Positions 13,601-25,230 are shown, numbered from the stretch's first letter. The stretch is 64,000 nt of DNA from Bubalus kerabau (GCF_029407905.1 NW_026577903.1:1984001-2048000), one strand, 5' to 3'. The notes: generated from the letters alone by a model not told the origin. Numbers and translations: made by a program.

Positions 13601-14035
13601 TCCCGCCTCCTATGAACCCCACATCCCAGCCTCTGGGAAAAGCGGATCTTGAAGATCTTTTCTCAGGGGTTGTTTCCACGGAGCTGGGGCCGATCCTGGA
13701 GCCCCAAACGCACAGGGGAAGAAAAACCACATGGACAAGTCTTTGCTCTCTAGGAGAGCTCTAGTGAACCTCACTCTGTCAGGAACGTTCTTGTTTCCTA
13801 TGGAGACACCCCTGTCTGTGAAGCTGTGTACCGAACATGGAGACACAGAGTCTGATTCTCTCTGTGCAGCTTTGAAGCTGTCGTTCAAACAACAGCTTGA
13901 AAATCCATACAATGCTCTTCCTTACCCGTGTCACAGTTCTCATTGCTATACCCCTTGGCAGTATTTAGAAATCCATACCCAAACCCTTCTCCTAGTAGGC
14001 CTGGGTCCTAGTTCGGAGGAACATGCAATGGCGGA

Positions 14036-14583
14036 GCTGAGGCCAGTAAGGCACCAGTCAGGTCTCACACACTCTGGCAGCCTGATCGTCCAGGGACACT
14101 AAGACCTGTTGTGCCTTGCAGGAGGCTCGCCCGAAGGAGGCCTGCTTTTCTCGCATCCTATGAACCCCAGTTCCCAGCCTCTGGGAAAAGCGGATCTTGA
14201 AGATATTTTCTCAGGGGTTCTTTCCACGGAGCTGGGGCCGAGCCCGGGGCCCAAAGGCACAGGGGAAGGCAAGACCACATGGACAGGTCTATGCTCTGTA
14301 GCAGACCTCTAGTGAACCTCATCTCTCAGGAGCATTCTTGGCTCCTATAGAGACACCTCTGTGTGTGAAGCTGCGTACCTAACATAGGGGCACAGAGAGC
14401 CTGATTCTCTCTGTTCATTTTGACGCTGTCGTTCAGAAAACAGCTTGAGAATCCATAAAATGCTCTCCCTTACCACCGAGAGAATTCTCACTGCTGTAGC
14501 CCTTGGCACTTTGTAGAAATCTGCACCCAAACGCTTTTCCAAGTAGGCCTGGGTGCTAGCTCGGATGAACAGGCAATGGCGGA
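14036..14583. repeat. Hybrid B/A monomer (548 bp) breaking the dimer alternation
   Basis: The copy begins as a B monomer (caccagtcaggtctcacaca). At about 14,130 it switches within gcaggaggctcg to the A-type sequence cccgaaggaggcctgctttt and then ends like an A monomer (gacgctgtcgttcag). The next interval is again a short 534-bp one, so two short monomers follow each other. This is what an unequal exchange between an A and a B monomer would leave. Confidence 0.65.
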
Positions 14584-15620
14584 GCTGAGGCCAGTAAGGC
14601 AACAGTCAGGTTTCACACACTCTGGCAGCCTGCTCCTCCAGGGACTGTAAGGCCTCTTTTACTCTGCAGGAGATTCGCTTGCCTTACTTCCTGTGAACAG
14701 CATTTCCCTGCCTCGGCGAAGCGGTTCCTGGAGATCTTTTCTCAGGGACAGTTTCCCCGGAGGTGTGGCGGACCTCGAGGACCCAACTCACAGGGGAAGG
14801 CAAAACCACATGGACAGGTCTATGCTCTGTAGGAGAGGTTTAGTGAACCTAATCTCTCAGGAACATTCTTGGCTCCTATAGAGACAACTCTGTGTGTGAA
14901 GCTACACTCCCAACATTGGTGCACAGGGAGCTTGATTCTCTCCGTGGGGTGCTGATGCTTTGTGGCAAAGCACCTGCTTGAGAATCCATCCTCTTAGGCT
15001 TCCCTCACCTTGACAGAGGTCTCATTGCTGTAGCCCTTGGCAGTTTGCAAAGAAGAAGACCCTTACCCTTCATAAAGTAGGGCCTTGCCCTAGTTTGAAT
15101 GGAAAGGCAATAGCTGAGCTGAGGTCAATAAGGAGCCAGTCCCGTCTGACACATTCCCGAAGCCTGCTCCTTCATGGAAAATAACTCTAGAATCTAGGAA
15201 TATCTTTGCAAGGCTAGCAAAGGGCAGTCAGGAACCAGTACCCTGCCTCTGGAATTACCGACTTCTGAGCAGATCTGGAGGTCTCCTTTAGGAGAAGCTA
15301 ACCCATTCCTTCCAAATAGAGGCTTCAAAACACAGGCAGGTGGACTGCCTTTTCGTTCCCGATGGAGGCGTGCTTTTCTCTCCTCCTACGAACCCCGGTT
15401 CCCAGACACTGGGAAAAGTGGATCTTGAAGATATTTTCTCAGGGGTTGTTTCCACGGAGCTGGGGCCGAGCCTGGAGACCCAAAGGCACAGGGGAAGGCA
15501 ATACCACATGGACAAGCCTTTGCTCTTTAGTATAGCTCTAATGAACCTCACTCTGTCAGGATCTTTCTTGATTCCTACGGAGACACACCTGTGTGTGAAG
15601 CTGCGGGCACAGAGAGCCTG

Positions 15621-17221
15621 ATTACCCCTGTGCAGCGCTGAGTCTGGGCGGCTAAACAACAGCTTGGGAATGCAGCCTGGGGCGCTTCCCTTCCCTCTGA
15701 CAGAGCTCTCCTTCGGTCCCTAAGCCCTCTGCAAGGAGGCATGGATCATAGGTGCAAAGGGAAAGGAAGAGCGGAGCTGAGGCCAGTAAGGCGCCCGCCA
15801 GTCACCTCTCCCCCACTTCCGCAGTCTGTTCCTTCCCCTGCGCGAAAGCTAGAAGCTGGGAAGGGCTTGGCGAGGCTCGCCCAGGCAGAGCAGCCTCTAG
15901 GCCGGGGCTCTGCGATATCGCGCCTGGGTGCAGATCTGGAGCTCCGCCGGAGTGGAAGCTCATTCGGTCCTTCCCAATACAGGCTTGCAAGCACCCGACG
16001 GCGGCCTGACTCTATTCTCCCGCGTGCTGGGAGTGGGCTTCCAATCCAGAGCACAGAGCACTGCCTGAAGCTCTCTGCTCAGGGGCTGGTTCCCCTGCGC
16101 TGGGACTGTGCTAGGGAGCCCAAAGGCACAGGGGAAGGCCCCAAACCACATGCACAGGACTCTGCTCTGGAGCTGAGCTCCGGGGAAGCCCAGTCTGTAA
16201 GGCGGTTTCTGAACACAAACGGAGGAACACTCTGGCTGTGGAGCTCCCTCCCCATGACAGGGGCACTGGGACCCTGATTCCCTCCGTTCAGCGCTGAGTC
16301 TGGGCTACCAAGCAACAGCTTGGGAATGCAACCTGGGGCATTTCCCTTCCCTCAGACAGAGGTCTCCTTGCGGGAGGCTTTCGCAGTTTGCACACCCCCG
16401 TGCCCTAAGCCGTCTGCAAGGAGGCCTGGCTCCTAGGTCCAAAGGGAAGGCAAGAGCGGAGCTGAGGCCAGTCAGGAGCCAGTCATGTCGCCCACACTCC
16501 CGCAGCCTGCTCCTTTGCAGGCGCAAACGCTAGAAGCTGGGAAGGGCTTGGCGAGGCTCGCCCAGGCAGAGCAGCCTCTCGACAGGGGCTCTGTCCTATC
16601 GCGCCTGGGCGCAGGTCTGCAGCTCCGACGGTGTGGAAGCTCACTCGGTCCTTTCCAATACAGGCTTGCAAGGACCCGCCGGCAGCCTAACTCATCTCTC
16701 CCGCGTGCTGGGACTGGGCATCCAGGCCTGGCACAAAGCACTGCCTGGAGCTCTTTGCTCAGGGGCTGGTTCCCCTACGCTGGGGCTGTGCTAGGGAGCC
16801 CAAACGCACATGTCAAGGCCCCAAAACACATCCACACGTCTCTGCTCTGCAACAGAGCTCCGGGGAAGCCCAGTCTGGCAGGCGCTTTCTGGGCACAAAG
16901 GGAGGAACACTCTGGCTGTGGAGCTTCCTCCCCAAGACAGGGGCACTAGGACCCTGATTCCCTCCGTTTACCGCTGAGTCTGCATTGCCAAGCAACAGCT
17001 TGGGAACGCAGCCTGGGGCGCTTCCCTTCCCTCGGACAGAGCTCTCCTTGTGGTAGGACTTGGTAGTTTGCATAAAATGGGGCCCTAAGCCCTCTGCAAG
17101 TTGGCCTGGCTCCTAGGTCCAAAGGGCAGGCAAGAGCGGAGCTGAGGCTGTCAGGCTCCAGACACATCTCCCATACTCCTACATCCTGCTCCTACCCGGG
17201 CGTGAACGCTAGAAGCTGGGA
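15621..17221. repeat. ~680-bp monomeric satellite (satellite II-like), GC-rich
   Basis: The landmark gctgagg falls at 15,776, 16,461 and 17,141 (spacings 685 and 680 bp). The sequence is homologous to the dimeric repeat to the left (shared caacagcttgggaatg, ctgaggccagt, cgctagaagctgggaa, caggggctg) but is richer in G+C and has no alternation. A unit of about 680-700 bp and high GC fits bovine satellite II (1.723 g/cc), though I cannot confirm the family without a search. The last copy is cut at about 17,220, where ctagaagctgggaagg runs into the GC-box minisatellite. No gene is seen. Confidence 0.6.
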
Positions 17222-17470
17222 AGGTACCTGGACCGTGCAGGGGCGGGGCGAACGCGGGCGGCGTGGGGCGGGGGTCGGCTTCTGGCGGGGTTGGGGGCGG
17301 GCTTCCCAGTTGTGCTCTCGGAGGTGGACACTGAGGCTGAAAACGCGCCGGGAGCGCGGCAGGGGCGGGGCTAACCCTGGTGGCGCGGGGCGGGGGTCGG
17401 CTCATGGGGGGGATGGGGAGGGGTTCCCAGTTGCGCTCTCGGGGGTTGCAACTGCGGCTGGGAACTCCCA
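17222..17470. repeat. GC-box minisatellite, copy 1 (~120-bp unit, 2 units)
   Basis: The phrase ttcccagttg(t/c)gctctcgg recurs 121 bp apart (17,304 and 17,425). Each unit holds a consensus Sp1-type GC box (ggggcggggc), runs of G and many CpG. The block lies directly upstream of the exon-like sequence and has the base make-up of a CpG-island promoter. Confidence 0.75.
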
Positions 17471-18000
17471 TTTCGTCCGCTCCAGGGTCCCCAAGGATCG
17501 CCATCCCATGGGTGCAGCGGAGGGCTGCGGACCACAGGTAAGGGAACTGGGACTGCGTGGAGCAGGGAACCAAGTATTCCGCCGTCTGTTGGCACAATCT
17601 CGGAGCTCCCCAAACTGGCGGTCGCAGAAAGGCCTTGCCTTTGGGGTCAAGGCCTTTACCGCTCCACCCCTCTGCTGAAAAATCTCAGAGTCTGCGCGGT
17701 TCTTCCAAGCAGCCTAGTGTCCGCTGGAAGTCCAAGGGACAGAACACTGAATTCTTGCCGGCTGGCCCAGCCCTGCTTCTGGCACTTTGTAAGCCAGCGG
17801 GCCCTTGAGCACCTGCTGGGATGGGAAAGGGAAGGGTCCACGAATTGCACCCTAGAAACTTAGTAGGGTGCATGGATTTCAAACCCTGGTGGCCGCCCAG
17901 GCAGCAAAGAAGGGGGGAGGGCACCTTGCTGCCCTTTCATGGCAGAATATGTGGTTGTCCAGCTGCGTGGGCCTTTTCATGAGGACACTGTGCAATAAAA
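17450..18000 (+). other. Exon-like block: GC-box leader, splice-donor-like site, AATAAA
   Basis: Downstream of the minisatellite lies ggaccacag|gtaaggga (donor at 17,538), and 456 bp further a canonical AATAAA at 17,994 followed by a TG-rich stretch (agtttggtgttttgg). The same arrangement occurs at 22,050/22,505 (donor weakened to GTCAGG) and 26,520/26,946 (donor intact). These are the parts of a small transcription unit, but no open frame is conserved across all three copies: the 84-residue frame starting at 17,557 is frameshifted in copy 2. I treat it as a possible non-coding transcript or a decayed first exon. Confidence 0.3.
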
Positions 18001-19276
18001 GTTTGGTGTTTTGGAACTGAATAATTAGAACGTGTAAAAGCTTTAAATTATGTGGTGGTGTAATTAAAAAACAAAACAAAACAAAACCAAGCTCCAAGTG
18101 TTTTGCACATGGAGGTTTAAATGTTGAAGGACTGTATTCCTTGCACTGTGGCATTCTATCAAGAAGTGTGCAGGATTTTTTTTTTTTTTAAGAAAAGTGT
18201 TCGAAGTGAGGGAAACAGGAAACCCAGAGGTGCCCCTGTATTTTGGGGAAGGCCTTAGGAGGTCACTTGGAAATGCTGCTGGCTGTGCGGGAGAGGGGCA
18301 GATGGGCTGTGCAGGCTTGTCCTTTGCATGGATGTTCTTGTGTGTAGAAACCCAGCTCGGAGCCATCTCCTGATGTGTAAGAATTTCTCAGACAAACCTT
18401 GAGCTAAGCAATGCATTTTTTCCTAAGAAAATGTTTGTCTTAAGCGATGTAAATATCCTATGTATTTCCGCTAGACTCTGGCTTCAGGTCGGTTCCCCAA
18501 AAAGGCTCATAAGCGATTTGAACAAAACAGCATGTTTTCCTCCTAGCTTGTTCTCCTTATCTATGTTAAGGAAATGATATATTTGCCTGCAATACTGCCT
18601 TTCTTCAAGATTCATGTCAATCAAGTTTTGGCCCGGGATGACTCACCTGCTCCCAATATTATCTCAATGCATGTCGTGGGGGAGGGGCCTGGTGCTATTC
18701 CCTGAAACAGTTCCTTTCTTTCCTTAGCTGACTGCTAGTGCCTGTAGAATATCTGGCTAAAGACCAGCAGGGGGTACTCTTACTACCCCCCCCACCCCGC
18801 CTTGAGTCTAAGTCAGCAGCTTTCTCTATCTCTTTCATACTTTAATAACAGTTGATGGCACAAAAGCTCTGAGCGATCAAATCATATCAAATCTTCATTT
18901 CAGATTGAAGATGCGTTCCATGCTATTGCCATCTTAAGTCTTTCCATCGTTATGGAATATCTGTCCATGTATTCAGGATAGTTTTCAGCCAGGGTGTATA
19001 ATTTCCAGTGTGCCAGTCTTGTCATCCTCGTTACATCCATGGCAAAGTGTTTTATTCATGTTGATATTATTGAAAGGGAATTTTTTAAAATTCCTTTTCA
19101 GATTATTATCTGCTAATGTATACAGATAAAACTGTGTAATCATTCATTTTTATCAGTTTGGACAGCTTGATAGTTGTCTTTAATTTCTTTACTTTCTGAC
19201 ACTTTAAGATTATCCTGGGACACATATGTAATGCCTCACCCCTAAATTCAGACATGTGTTCAAAGAACTTCTGTCC

Positions 19277-19315
19277 TTTTATTTATTTATTTATTTATTT
19301 TTTTATTTATTTATT
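19277..19315. repeat. (TTTA)n microsatellite
   Basis: Nine tttatt-type units with one longer T-run. The homologous site in copy 2 (about 23,777) is much shorter, so the tract expanded after the duplication. Confidence 0.9.
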
Positions 19316-19587
19316 CTTTAACATTGAAATCGTTTTGACTATGCTGGGTGTTTGTTGCTAGATGGAAGTAGCTAGGACCTCTGGACTACAGTCTCTCATC
19401 TCTTGCTGACCTCTTGTTGACCTCTGCAGAATCCTGGTAGGTGGGAGCTTGTTAGTTCCTTGTTCCTTATCAGAACCTCCTGTGGTAAGTGTTTTTCTCT
19501 TCTCTGTTGCCTGGTAAGGGTGGGTGGTCATGGGCATCCCAAAGTTGGCTAGAAGTCAATTATTTAGGCAGGCTTGTGCACAGATAT

Positions 19588-19860
19588 GGGAGAAGGCAAT
19601 GGCACCCCACTCCTGGAAAATCCCAAGGATGGAGGAGCCTGGTAGGCTGCAGTCAATGGGGTGGCTAAGAGTCGGACACCACTGAGCGACTTCATTTTCA
19701 CTTTTCACATTCATGCATAGGAAGAGGAAATGGCAACCCACTCCAGTGTTCTTGCCTAGAGAACCCCAGGGACTGCGGGGCCTGGTGGGCTGCCATCTAT
19801 GGCGTGGCACAGGGTCGGCCTCAACTGAACCACTTAGCAGCTGCAGCAGCAGCAGCAGCA
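19588..19860 (+). mobile_element. Bov-A2 SINE in 4.45-kb copy 1
   Basis: The element starts ggagaaggcaatggcaccc, has the two-part Bov-A2 structure (second part aggaaatggcaacccactcc) and ends in an (AGC)n tail. It is flanked by gtgcacagatat (19,576) and gtgcatagatat (19,861), a 12-bp target duplication with one change. A deletion of about 15 bp after ccccactcc distinguishes it from the copy at 24,067. Bov-A2 is confined to ruminants. Confidence 0.9.
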
Positions 19861-20579
19861 GTGCATAGATATCAAAGGGGATGAGAACAGTCAGGTAGGA
19901 TCACATATGTCATCGTGAAACAATACTTCTCCTCTTAGCCAAAGCTAACGAAAGATTTCTGTTCTAGGTCAACCTAGAAGAGATCACTTAAGAGGTAAAG
20001 AAACTTAAACTCCATTAGCAAAGGCAGTTCAACATCTCAAGAAAACTTGTGCTAGGCACAGAACTCTTTTCTGGGGGCCTACTTTCCCTACAACCTCCTT
20101 ATCCCATTCTGTACCCATTCCTTTGCTTCTCCCGTCCTGAAAATGCCACCTGTAAGACAGAACTACTTCGTTTTCCTTCTTAAAGTGTGATTGCATTCCA
20201 TACATTCTTGTAATAACAAGTCATACATTTCCCTTCAGCAACCAAGAACTGACTCTTATATTGGCATTTGATAGATTGGTGAGCATACCTATCAGTGATA
20301 ATAGCGCCCACCCCGCTTCCTGCAAGAACAGAACAAAACAAAACAAAACAAAAAAATTGCTTTCTTACATTTAATATGTTCGGATGGTGCCAGTCACTAT
20401 TCATGCAGAGTCAAAAATCTCTTTTGTTTCTGTGTAAAAGGGAGGTCCTTTCAAGTCGTGAATGTTTCAGAAGTTTCATTTATTTGGAAGTGACCTAGCT
20501 ATTCAATACACTGTCGTCACTTAGTTTAGCACCAGGATAGAAACTCAGGTAACCAAAACACCTGGAGGAACGATTGTAA

Positions 20580-20771
20580 GTTCAGTTCAGTTCAGTTGCT
20601 CAGTCGAGTCTGACTCTTTGTGACCCCGTGGCCTGCAGGACGCCAGGCTTCCGTGTCCATCACCAACTCCAGGGGCTTGCTCAAACTCATGTCCATCGAG
20701 TCAGTGATGCCATCCAACCATCTTATCCTCTGTCATCCCCTTCTCCTCTGCCTTCAATCAAGACTATGAGA
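20580..20771 (-). mobile_element. Bov-tA/ART2A-type SINE in 4.45-kb copy 1
   Basis: The plus strand shows the antisense of the 3' tail (gttcagttcagttcag) followed by tgctcagtcgagtctgact and the body ccatcaccaactccagggg and tcgagtcagtgatgccatcc, ending near caatcaagactatgag. This is the BovB-derived tail shared by Bov-tA elements. Confidence 0.75.
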
Positions 20772-21270
20772 GGCAGATATTTTAGAGTATAATTATTGTT
20801 AAGAGTTTATCTAAAAGCTCATATCACATTTACATTTTTTACTTTTGTTGTTGTCGTTTCCAGGTAGTTTCTTGCTGACAAGCTTGTGACAGATATAACA
20901 ATAGAGCAATTTTTACCTCAAAAGAAACCTAGGCACTATGAACATGTTGTGCTTAATGTTGTTGACTCTTAGACATGTCTATAGTGGAGGAGCAAAACCA
21001 AAAATACTAGATATTTAATATTGACTAGTTCCCAGTTCATGGGACTCTGACATTCATTTAGGTCAATGTTTTCTTGTATTTCCAGCAGTTTGATTTGGAA
21101 GGGCTGCCTTGTCTTGAGACCATTGAAATCAGAACACAGAACTTGAGCAATATTATCAAAAAACACAAGGCTCACACTGACATATACCTTAATCCAGACA
21201 GACAGACAAGACATCTTCCAGTTTTCCGCCTGAGATTTAAAATATTTCTTTGAGCCGTTTTCCTGGGAAG

Positions 21271-21296
21271 TGGTGGGGGGGGGGAGTGGGGGTGGC
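21271..21296. repeat. G-rich run
   Basis: A run tggtgggggggggg followed by agtgggggtgg could form a G-quadruplex. In copy 2 the matching site (about 25,724) is shorter (gggagtggggggatgg). Confidence 0.7.
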
Positions 21297-21589
21297 AGCG
21301 AGGCAGGCTTGGGTAACAAGCTAATTGTTGGTCATTGCATATTCAAAGAACCAGCTTTCCGGGTTCCAAGGAAAAAAGTTTCCTTGGTACCCAATTTTGT
21401 TTGGATCTATAGACTCTCATGGCCCTCCTAGGTCAGGACATCTTTCCTTTTTGTAGTCCTCGTTTTATCCCTAAATCATAGACAGCTTGGATTGTCTCTG
21501 TGGTGTGGATGTATTGTCCTTGTGTTTGACCTGGCGGCAGAAGCGAGGTCCGAGAGCCTCTCATGGAACCGGGCATGGGGACGGGGCTC

Positions 21590-21985
21590 ACCGGGAGCCC
21601 CTGGTGGAAGTGGGCAATACGCCGGGAGCACGCCAGGGGTGGGGCGATCCCGGGCGGCGCGGGTCGGGGTTCCGGTCGGGAGGGGGTGGGGGGCGGTAAC
21701 AGTTGTGCTCTCGGGGGTCCCCACTGCAGCTGGAAACGCGCTGGGAGTGTGGCAGGGGCGGGGTGAACCCGGGTGGCGCGGGGCGGGGTTCGGCTCCTGG
21801 CGGGGGTAGGGGAGGGCTTCCCAGTTGTGCTCTCGGTGGTGGCCACTGCGGCTGGAAATGCGCCGGGAGCGCACCCGGGGCGGGGTAAACCTGGGCTGCG
21901 CGGGTCGAGATTTCGATGGCTGTGGGTGGGGGGTTGGTCCCAGTTGTGCTCTCGGGGGTCGACACTGCGGCTAGGAACGCCCATT
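21590..21985. repeat. GC-box minisatellite, copy 2 (~120-bp unit, about 3 units)
   Basis: agttgtgctctcgg occurs at 21,701, 21,823 and 21,942 (122 and 119 bp apart). Units carry ggggcggggt or ggggtggggc boxes and the core gcgccgggagcgc, an inverted repeat able to form a hairpin. Confidence 0.75.
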
Positions 21986-24066
21986 TCCTATGCTCCTGTG
22001 TCCCCAAGGATCCACATCTAGTGGGTGCAGCGGAGGGCTGCGGGCCACAGGTCAGGGAACTGGGACTGCTTGGAGCAGGGAACCACGTATTCCGCCCTCT
22101 GTTGGCACATTCTTGGAGCTCCCCAACCTGGCGGTTGCAGAAAGGCCTTGCCCTTGGTGTCAAGGCCTTTACCGCTCCACCCCTTTGCTGAAAAATCTCA
22201 GTCTGCACGGTTTTCCCAAGCAGCCTAGTGTCCCCTGGAAGTCCAAGGGACAGAACCCTGAACTCTGGCCGGCTGGCCCAGCCCTGCTTCTGGCACTTTG
22301 TAGGCCAGCGGGCCCTGGAGCACCTGCTAGGATGAGAAAGGGAAGGGTCCGCGAATTGCACCCTAGAAAGTTAGTAGGGTGCATGGATTTCAAACCCTGG
22401 TGGCCGCCCAGGCAGCAAAGAAGGGGGGAGGGCACCTTGCTGCCCTTTCATGGCAGAATCTGTGGCTGTCCTGATGCGTGGGCCTTTTCATGGGGACCTT
22501 GTGCAATAAAAGTTTGGTGTTTTGGTACTGAATAATTAGAAATTGTAAAAAGTTTAAATTATGTGGTGGTGTAATTAAAAAACAAAACAAAACAAAACCA
22601 AGCCCCAAGTGTTTGGCACAGGGAGGTTTAAGTATTGAAGGCCTGTTTTCCTTGCACTGTGGCATTCTATCAAGAAGTGTGCAGGATTTTTTTTTTTTTT
22701 TAAGAAAAGTGTTCGAAGTGAGGGAAACAGGAAACCCAAAGGTGCCCCTGTATTTTGGGGAAGGCCTTAGGAGGTCACTTGGAAATGCTGCTGGCTGTGG
22801 GGGAGGGGGGCAGATGGGCTGTGCAGGCTTGTCCTTTGCATGGATGTTCTTGTGTGTGGAAACCCAGCTCGGAGCCATCTCCTGATGTGTAAGAATTTCT
22901 CAGACAAACCTTGAGCTAAGCAATGCATTTGTTCCTGAGGAAATGTTTGTCTTAAGCGATGTAAATATCCTATGTATATCCGCTGGACTCTGGCTTCAGG
23001 TCGGTTCCCCCAATAGGCTCAGAAGCGACTTGAACAAAACAGTATGTTTTCCTCGTACCTTGTTCTCCTAATCTATGTTAAGGAAATGATATATTTGCCT
23101 GCAATACTGCCTTTCTTCAAGATTCATGTCAATCAGTTTTTGGCCCAGGAAGACTCACCTGCTGCCAATGTGACCTCAAGGCATGTCGTGGGGGAGGGGC
23201 CTGGTGCCATTCCCTGAGACAGTGCCTTTCCTTCCTTAGCTGACTGCTAGTGCCTGTAGAATATCTGGCTAGAGACCAGCAGGGCGTACACCCCGCCTCA
23301 AGTCTAAGTCAGCAGCTTTCTCTATCTCATTTATACTTTAATAACAATTGATGACACAAAAGCTCTGAGCGATCAAATCATATCAAATCTTCATTTCAGA
23401 TTGAAGATGCATTCCATGGTATTGCCATCTTAAGTCTTTCCATTGTTATGGAATATCTGTCCATGTATTCAGGATAGTTTTCAGCCAGGGTGTATAATTT
23501 CCAGTGTGCCAGTCTTGTCATCCTCGTTACATCCATGGCAAAGTGTTGTATTCATGTTGACATTATTGAAAGGGAATTTTTTTTAATTCCTTTTCAGATT
23601 ATTATCTGCTAATATATGCAGAAAAAAAACGTGTAATCTTTCGTTTTTATCAGTTTGGACAGCTTGATAGTTGTCTTTAATTTCTTTCCTTTCTCATACT
23701 TTAAGATTTTCCGGACACCATACATGTACTCTCTCACCCCTAATCTCAGTCATGTGTTCAAAGAACTTCTGTCCTTTGTTTGTTTACTTATTTTTTGCAA
23801 CATTGAATTCGTTTTGACTATGCTGGGTCTCTGCTGCAAGATGGAAGTTGCTAGGACCTCTGGACTGCAGTCTTCCATCTCTTACTGACCTCTTGTTGAC
23901 CTCTGCAGAATCCTGGTTGGCGGGAGCTTGTTAGTTCCTTGTTCCTTACCAGGACCTCCTGTGGTAAGTGTTTTTCTCTTCTCTGTTGCCTGGTAAGGGT
24001 GGATGGTCATTGGCATCCCAAAGCTAGCTAGAAGTCAATTATTTAGGCAGGCTTGTGCATAGATAT

Positions 24067-24358
24067 GGGAGAAGGCAATGGCACCCCACTCCAGTACTCT
24101 TGCGTGGAAAATCCCATGGATGGAGGAGCCTGGTAGGCTGCAGTCCATGGGGTGGTTAAGAGTCGTACACCACTGAGCGACTTCACGTTCACTTTTCACT
24201 TTCATGCATGGGAGGAGGAAATGGCAACCCACTCCAGTGTTCTTGCCTAGAGAACCCCAGGGACTGCGGGGCCTGGTGGGCTGCCGTCTATGGGGTCGCA
24301 CAGAGTCAGACACGACTGAAACGACTTAGCAGCAGCGGCGGCGGCAGCAGCAGCAGAA
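24067..24358 (+). mobile_element. Bov-A2 SINE in 4.45-kb copy 2
   Basis: Same insertion as at 19,588, at the orthologous site, with gtgcatagatat at its left edge (24,055) and a decayed ggcatcgatat at the right. This copy keeps the full ccactccagtactcttgcg part. Its tail is agcagcggcggcggcagcag, a mutated (AGC)n. Confidence 0.9.
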
Positions 24359-25040
24359 GCAAGGCATCGATATCAAAAGGGCTACAAACAGTCAGGAAGG
24401 ATCACATATGTCACCGTGAAACACTACTTCTCCACTTAGCCAAAGCTAACCAAAGATTTCTGTTCTAGGTCAACATAGAAGAGATCACTTAAGAGGTAAA
24501 GAAACTTAAACTCCATTAGCAAAGGCAGTTCGACATCTCAAGAAAACTTGTGCTAGGCACAGAACTCTTTTCTGGGGGTCCACTTTCCCTACAACCTCCT
24601 TATCCCATTCTGTACCCATTCCTTTGCTTCTCCCATTCTGAAACTGCCACCTGTAAGACAGAACTACTTCGTTTTCCTTCCTCAAGTGCCATTGCATTCC
24701 ACATACTTTCTTGATATAACAAGTCATACATTTCCCTTCAGCAACCAAGAACTGACTTTATATTGGCATTGGCTATAGCCCGCCCCCCTCCCCCCACCCC
24801 CAAGAACAGAACAAAACAAAACAAAACAATTGCTTTCTTACATTTAACATGTCAGGATGGTGCCAGACACTATTCATGGAGAGTCAAAAATCTCTTTTGT
24901 TTCTGTGTAAAAGGGAGGTCCTTTCAAGTCGTGAATGTTTCAGAACTTTCATTTATTTGGAAATGACCTAGCTATTCAATACACTGTCGTCACAAGGATA
25001 GAAACTCGGGTAACCAAAACACCTGGAGAAACGTTTGTTA

Positions 25041-25230
25041 GTTCAGTTCAGTTCAGTTGCTCAGTCGTGTCTGACTCTTTGGGACCCCGTGGCCTGAAGG
25101 ACGCTAGGCTTCCGTGTCCGTCACCAACTCCAGGGGCTTGCTCAAACTCATGTCCATCGAGTCAGTGATGCCATCCAACCATCGTATCCTCTGTCATCCC
25201 CTTCTCCTCTGCCTTCAATCAAGACTATGA
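25041..25230 (-). mobile_element. Bov-tA/ART2A-type SINE in 4.45-kb copy 2
   Basis: Same insertion as at 20,580, starting gttcagttcagttcagttgc and ending caatcaagactatgag. Its presence in both copies shows it predates the tandem duplication. Confidence 0.75.

Larger units (their letters stand above)
6851..15620. repeat. Dimeric satellite, alternating ~535-bp (B) and ~695-bp (A) monomers
   Basis: The landmark gctgagg(c/t)c falls at 7,838, 8,372, 9,067, 10,906, 11,578, 12,114, 12,808, 13,343, 14,036, 14,584 and 15,118. After subtracting the solo LTR plus its duplicated target (1,303 bp), the intervals are 534, 695, 536, 672, 536, 694, 535, 693, 548 and 534 bp. A-type monomers contain an extra block of about 150 bp (ccttcatggaaaata to gaaggaggcttgc) missing from B. 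B-type monomers carry the short inverted repeat ctttg-tgg-caaag. The A+B pair is therefore a ~1.23-kb higher-order unit. The most left-hand copy (6,851-7,400) is the most diverged. I do not recognise the family with certainty; its relation to the 680-bp repeats that follow suggests kinship with bovid satellite II (1.723). No coding gene is supported here. Confidence 0.75.
17222..21530. repeat. 4.45-kb tandem unit, copy 1
   Basis: This is the first of three copies of one segment. Shared landmarks between copies 1 and 2 lie 4,462-4,511 bp apart (for example the AATAAA at 17,994 and 22,505, and agacatgtctata near 20,973 and 25,434). Order inside the unit: GC-box minisatellite, a GC-rich exon-like block with a CAG|GTAAGG site, an AATAAA signal, an A-rich stretch (aacaaaacaaaacaaaacc), unremarkable AT-rich sequence, a (TTTA)n tract, a Bov-A2 SINE, a Bov-tA-type SINE and a G-run. 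Its start is truncated where it joins the 680-bp satellite. No constrained coding frame is seen. I do not recognise the segment; bovine 1.709 satellite also has a multi-kilobase unit with embedded SINEs and is a comparison to make. Confidence 0.85.

Noticed and set aside
17557..17808. 84-residue frame downstream of the splice-donor-like site, similar to frames at 22,025 and 26,539
   Set aside because: Copy 2 has a frameshift and early end. Similarity is explained by recent duplication.
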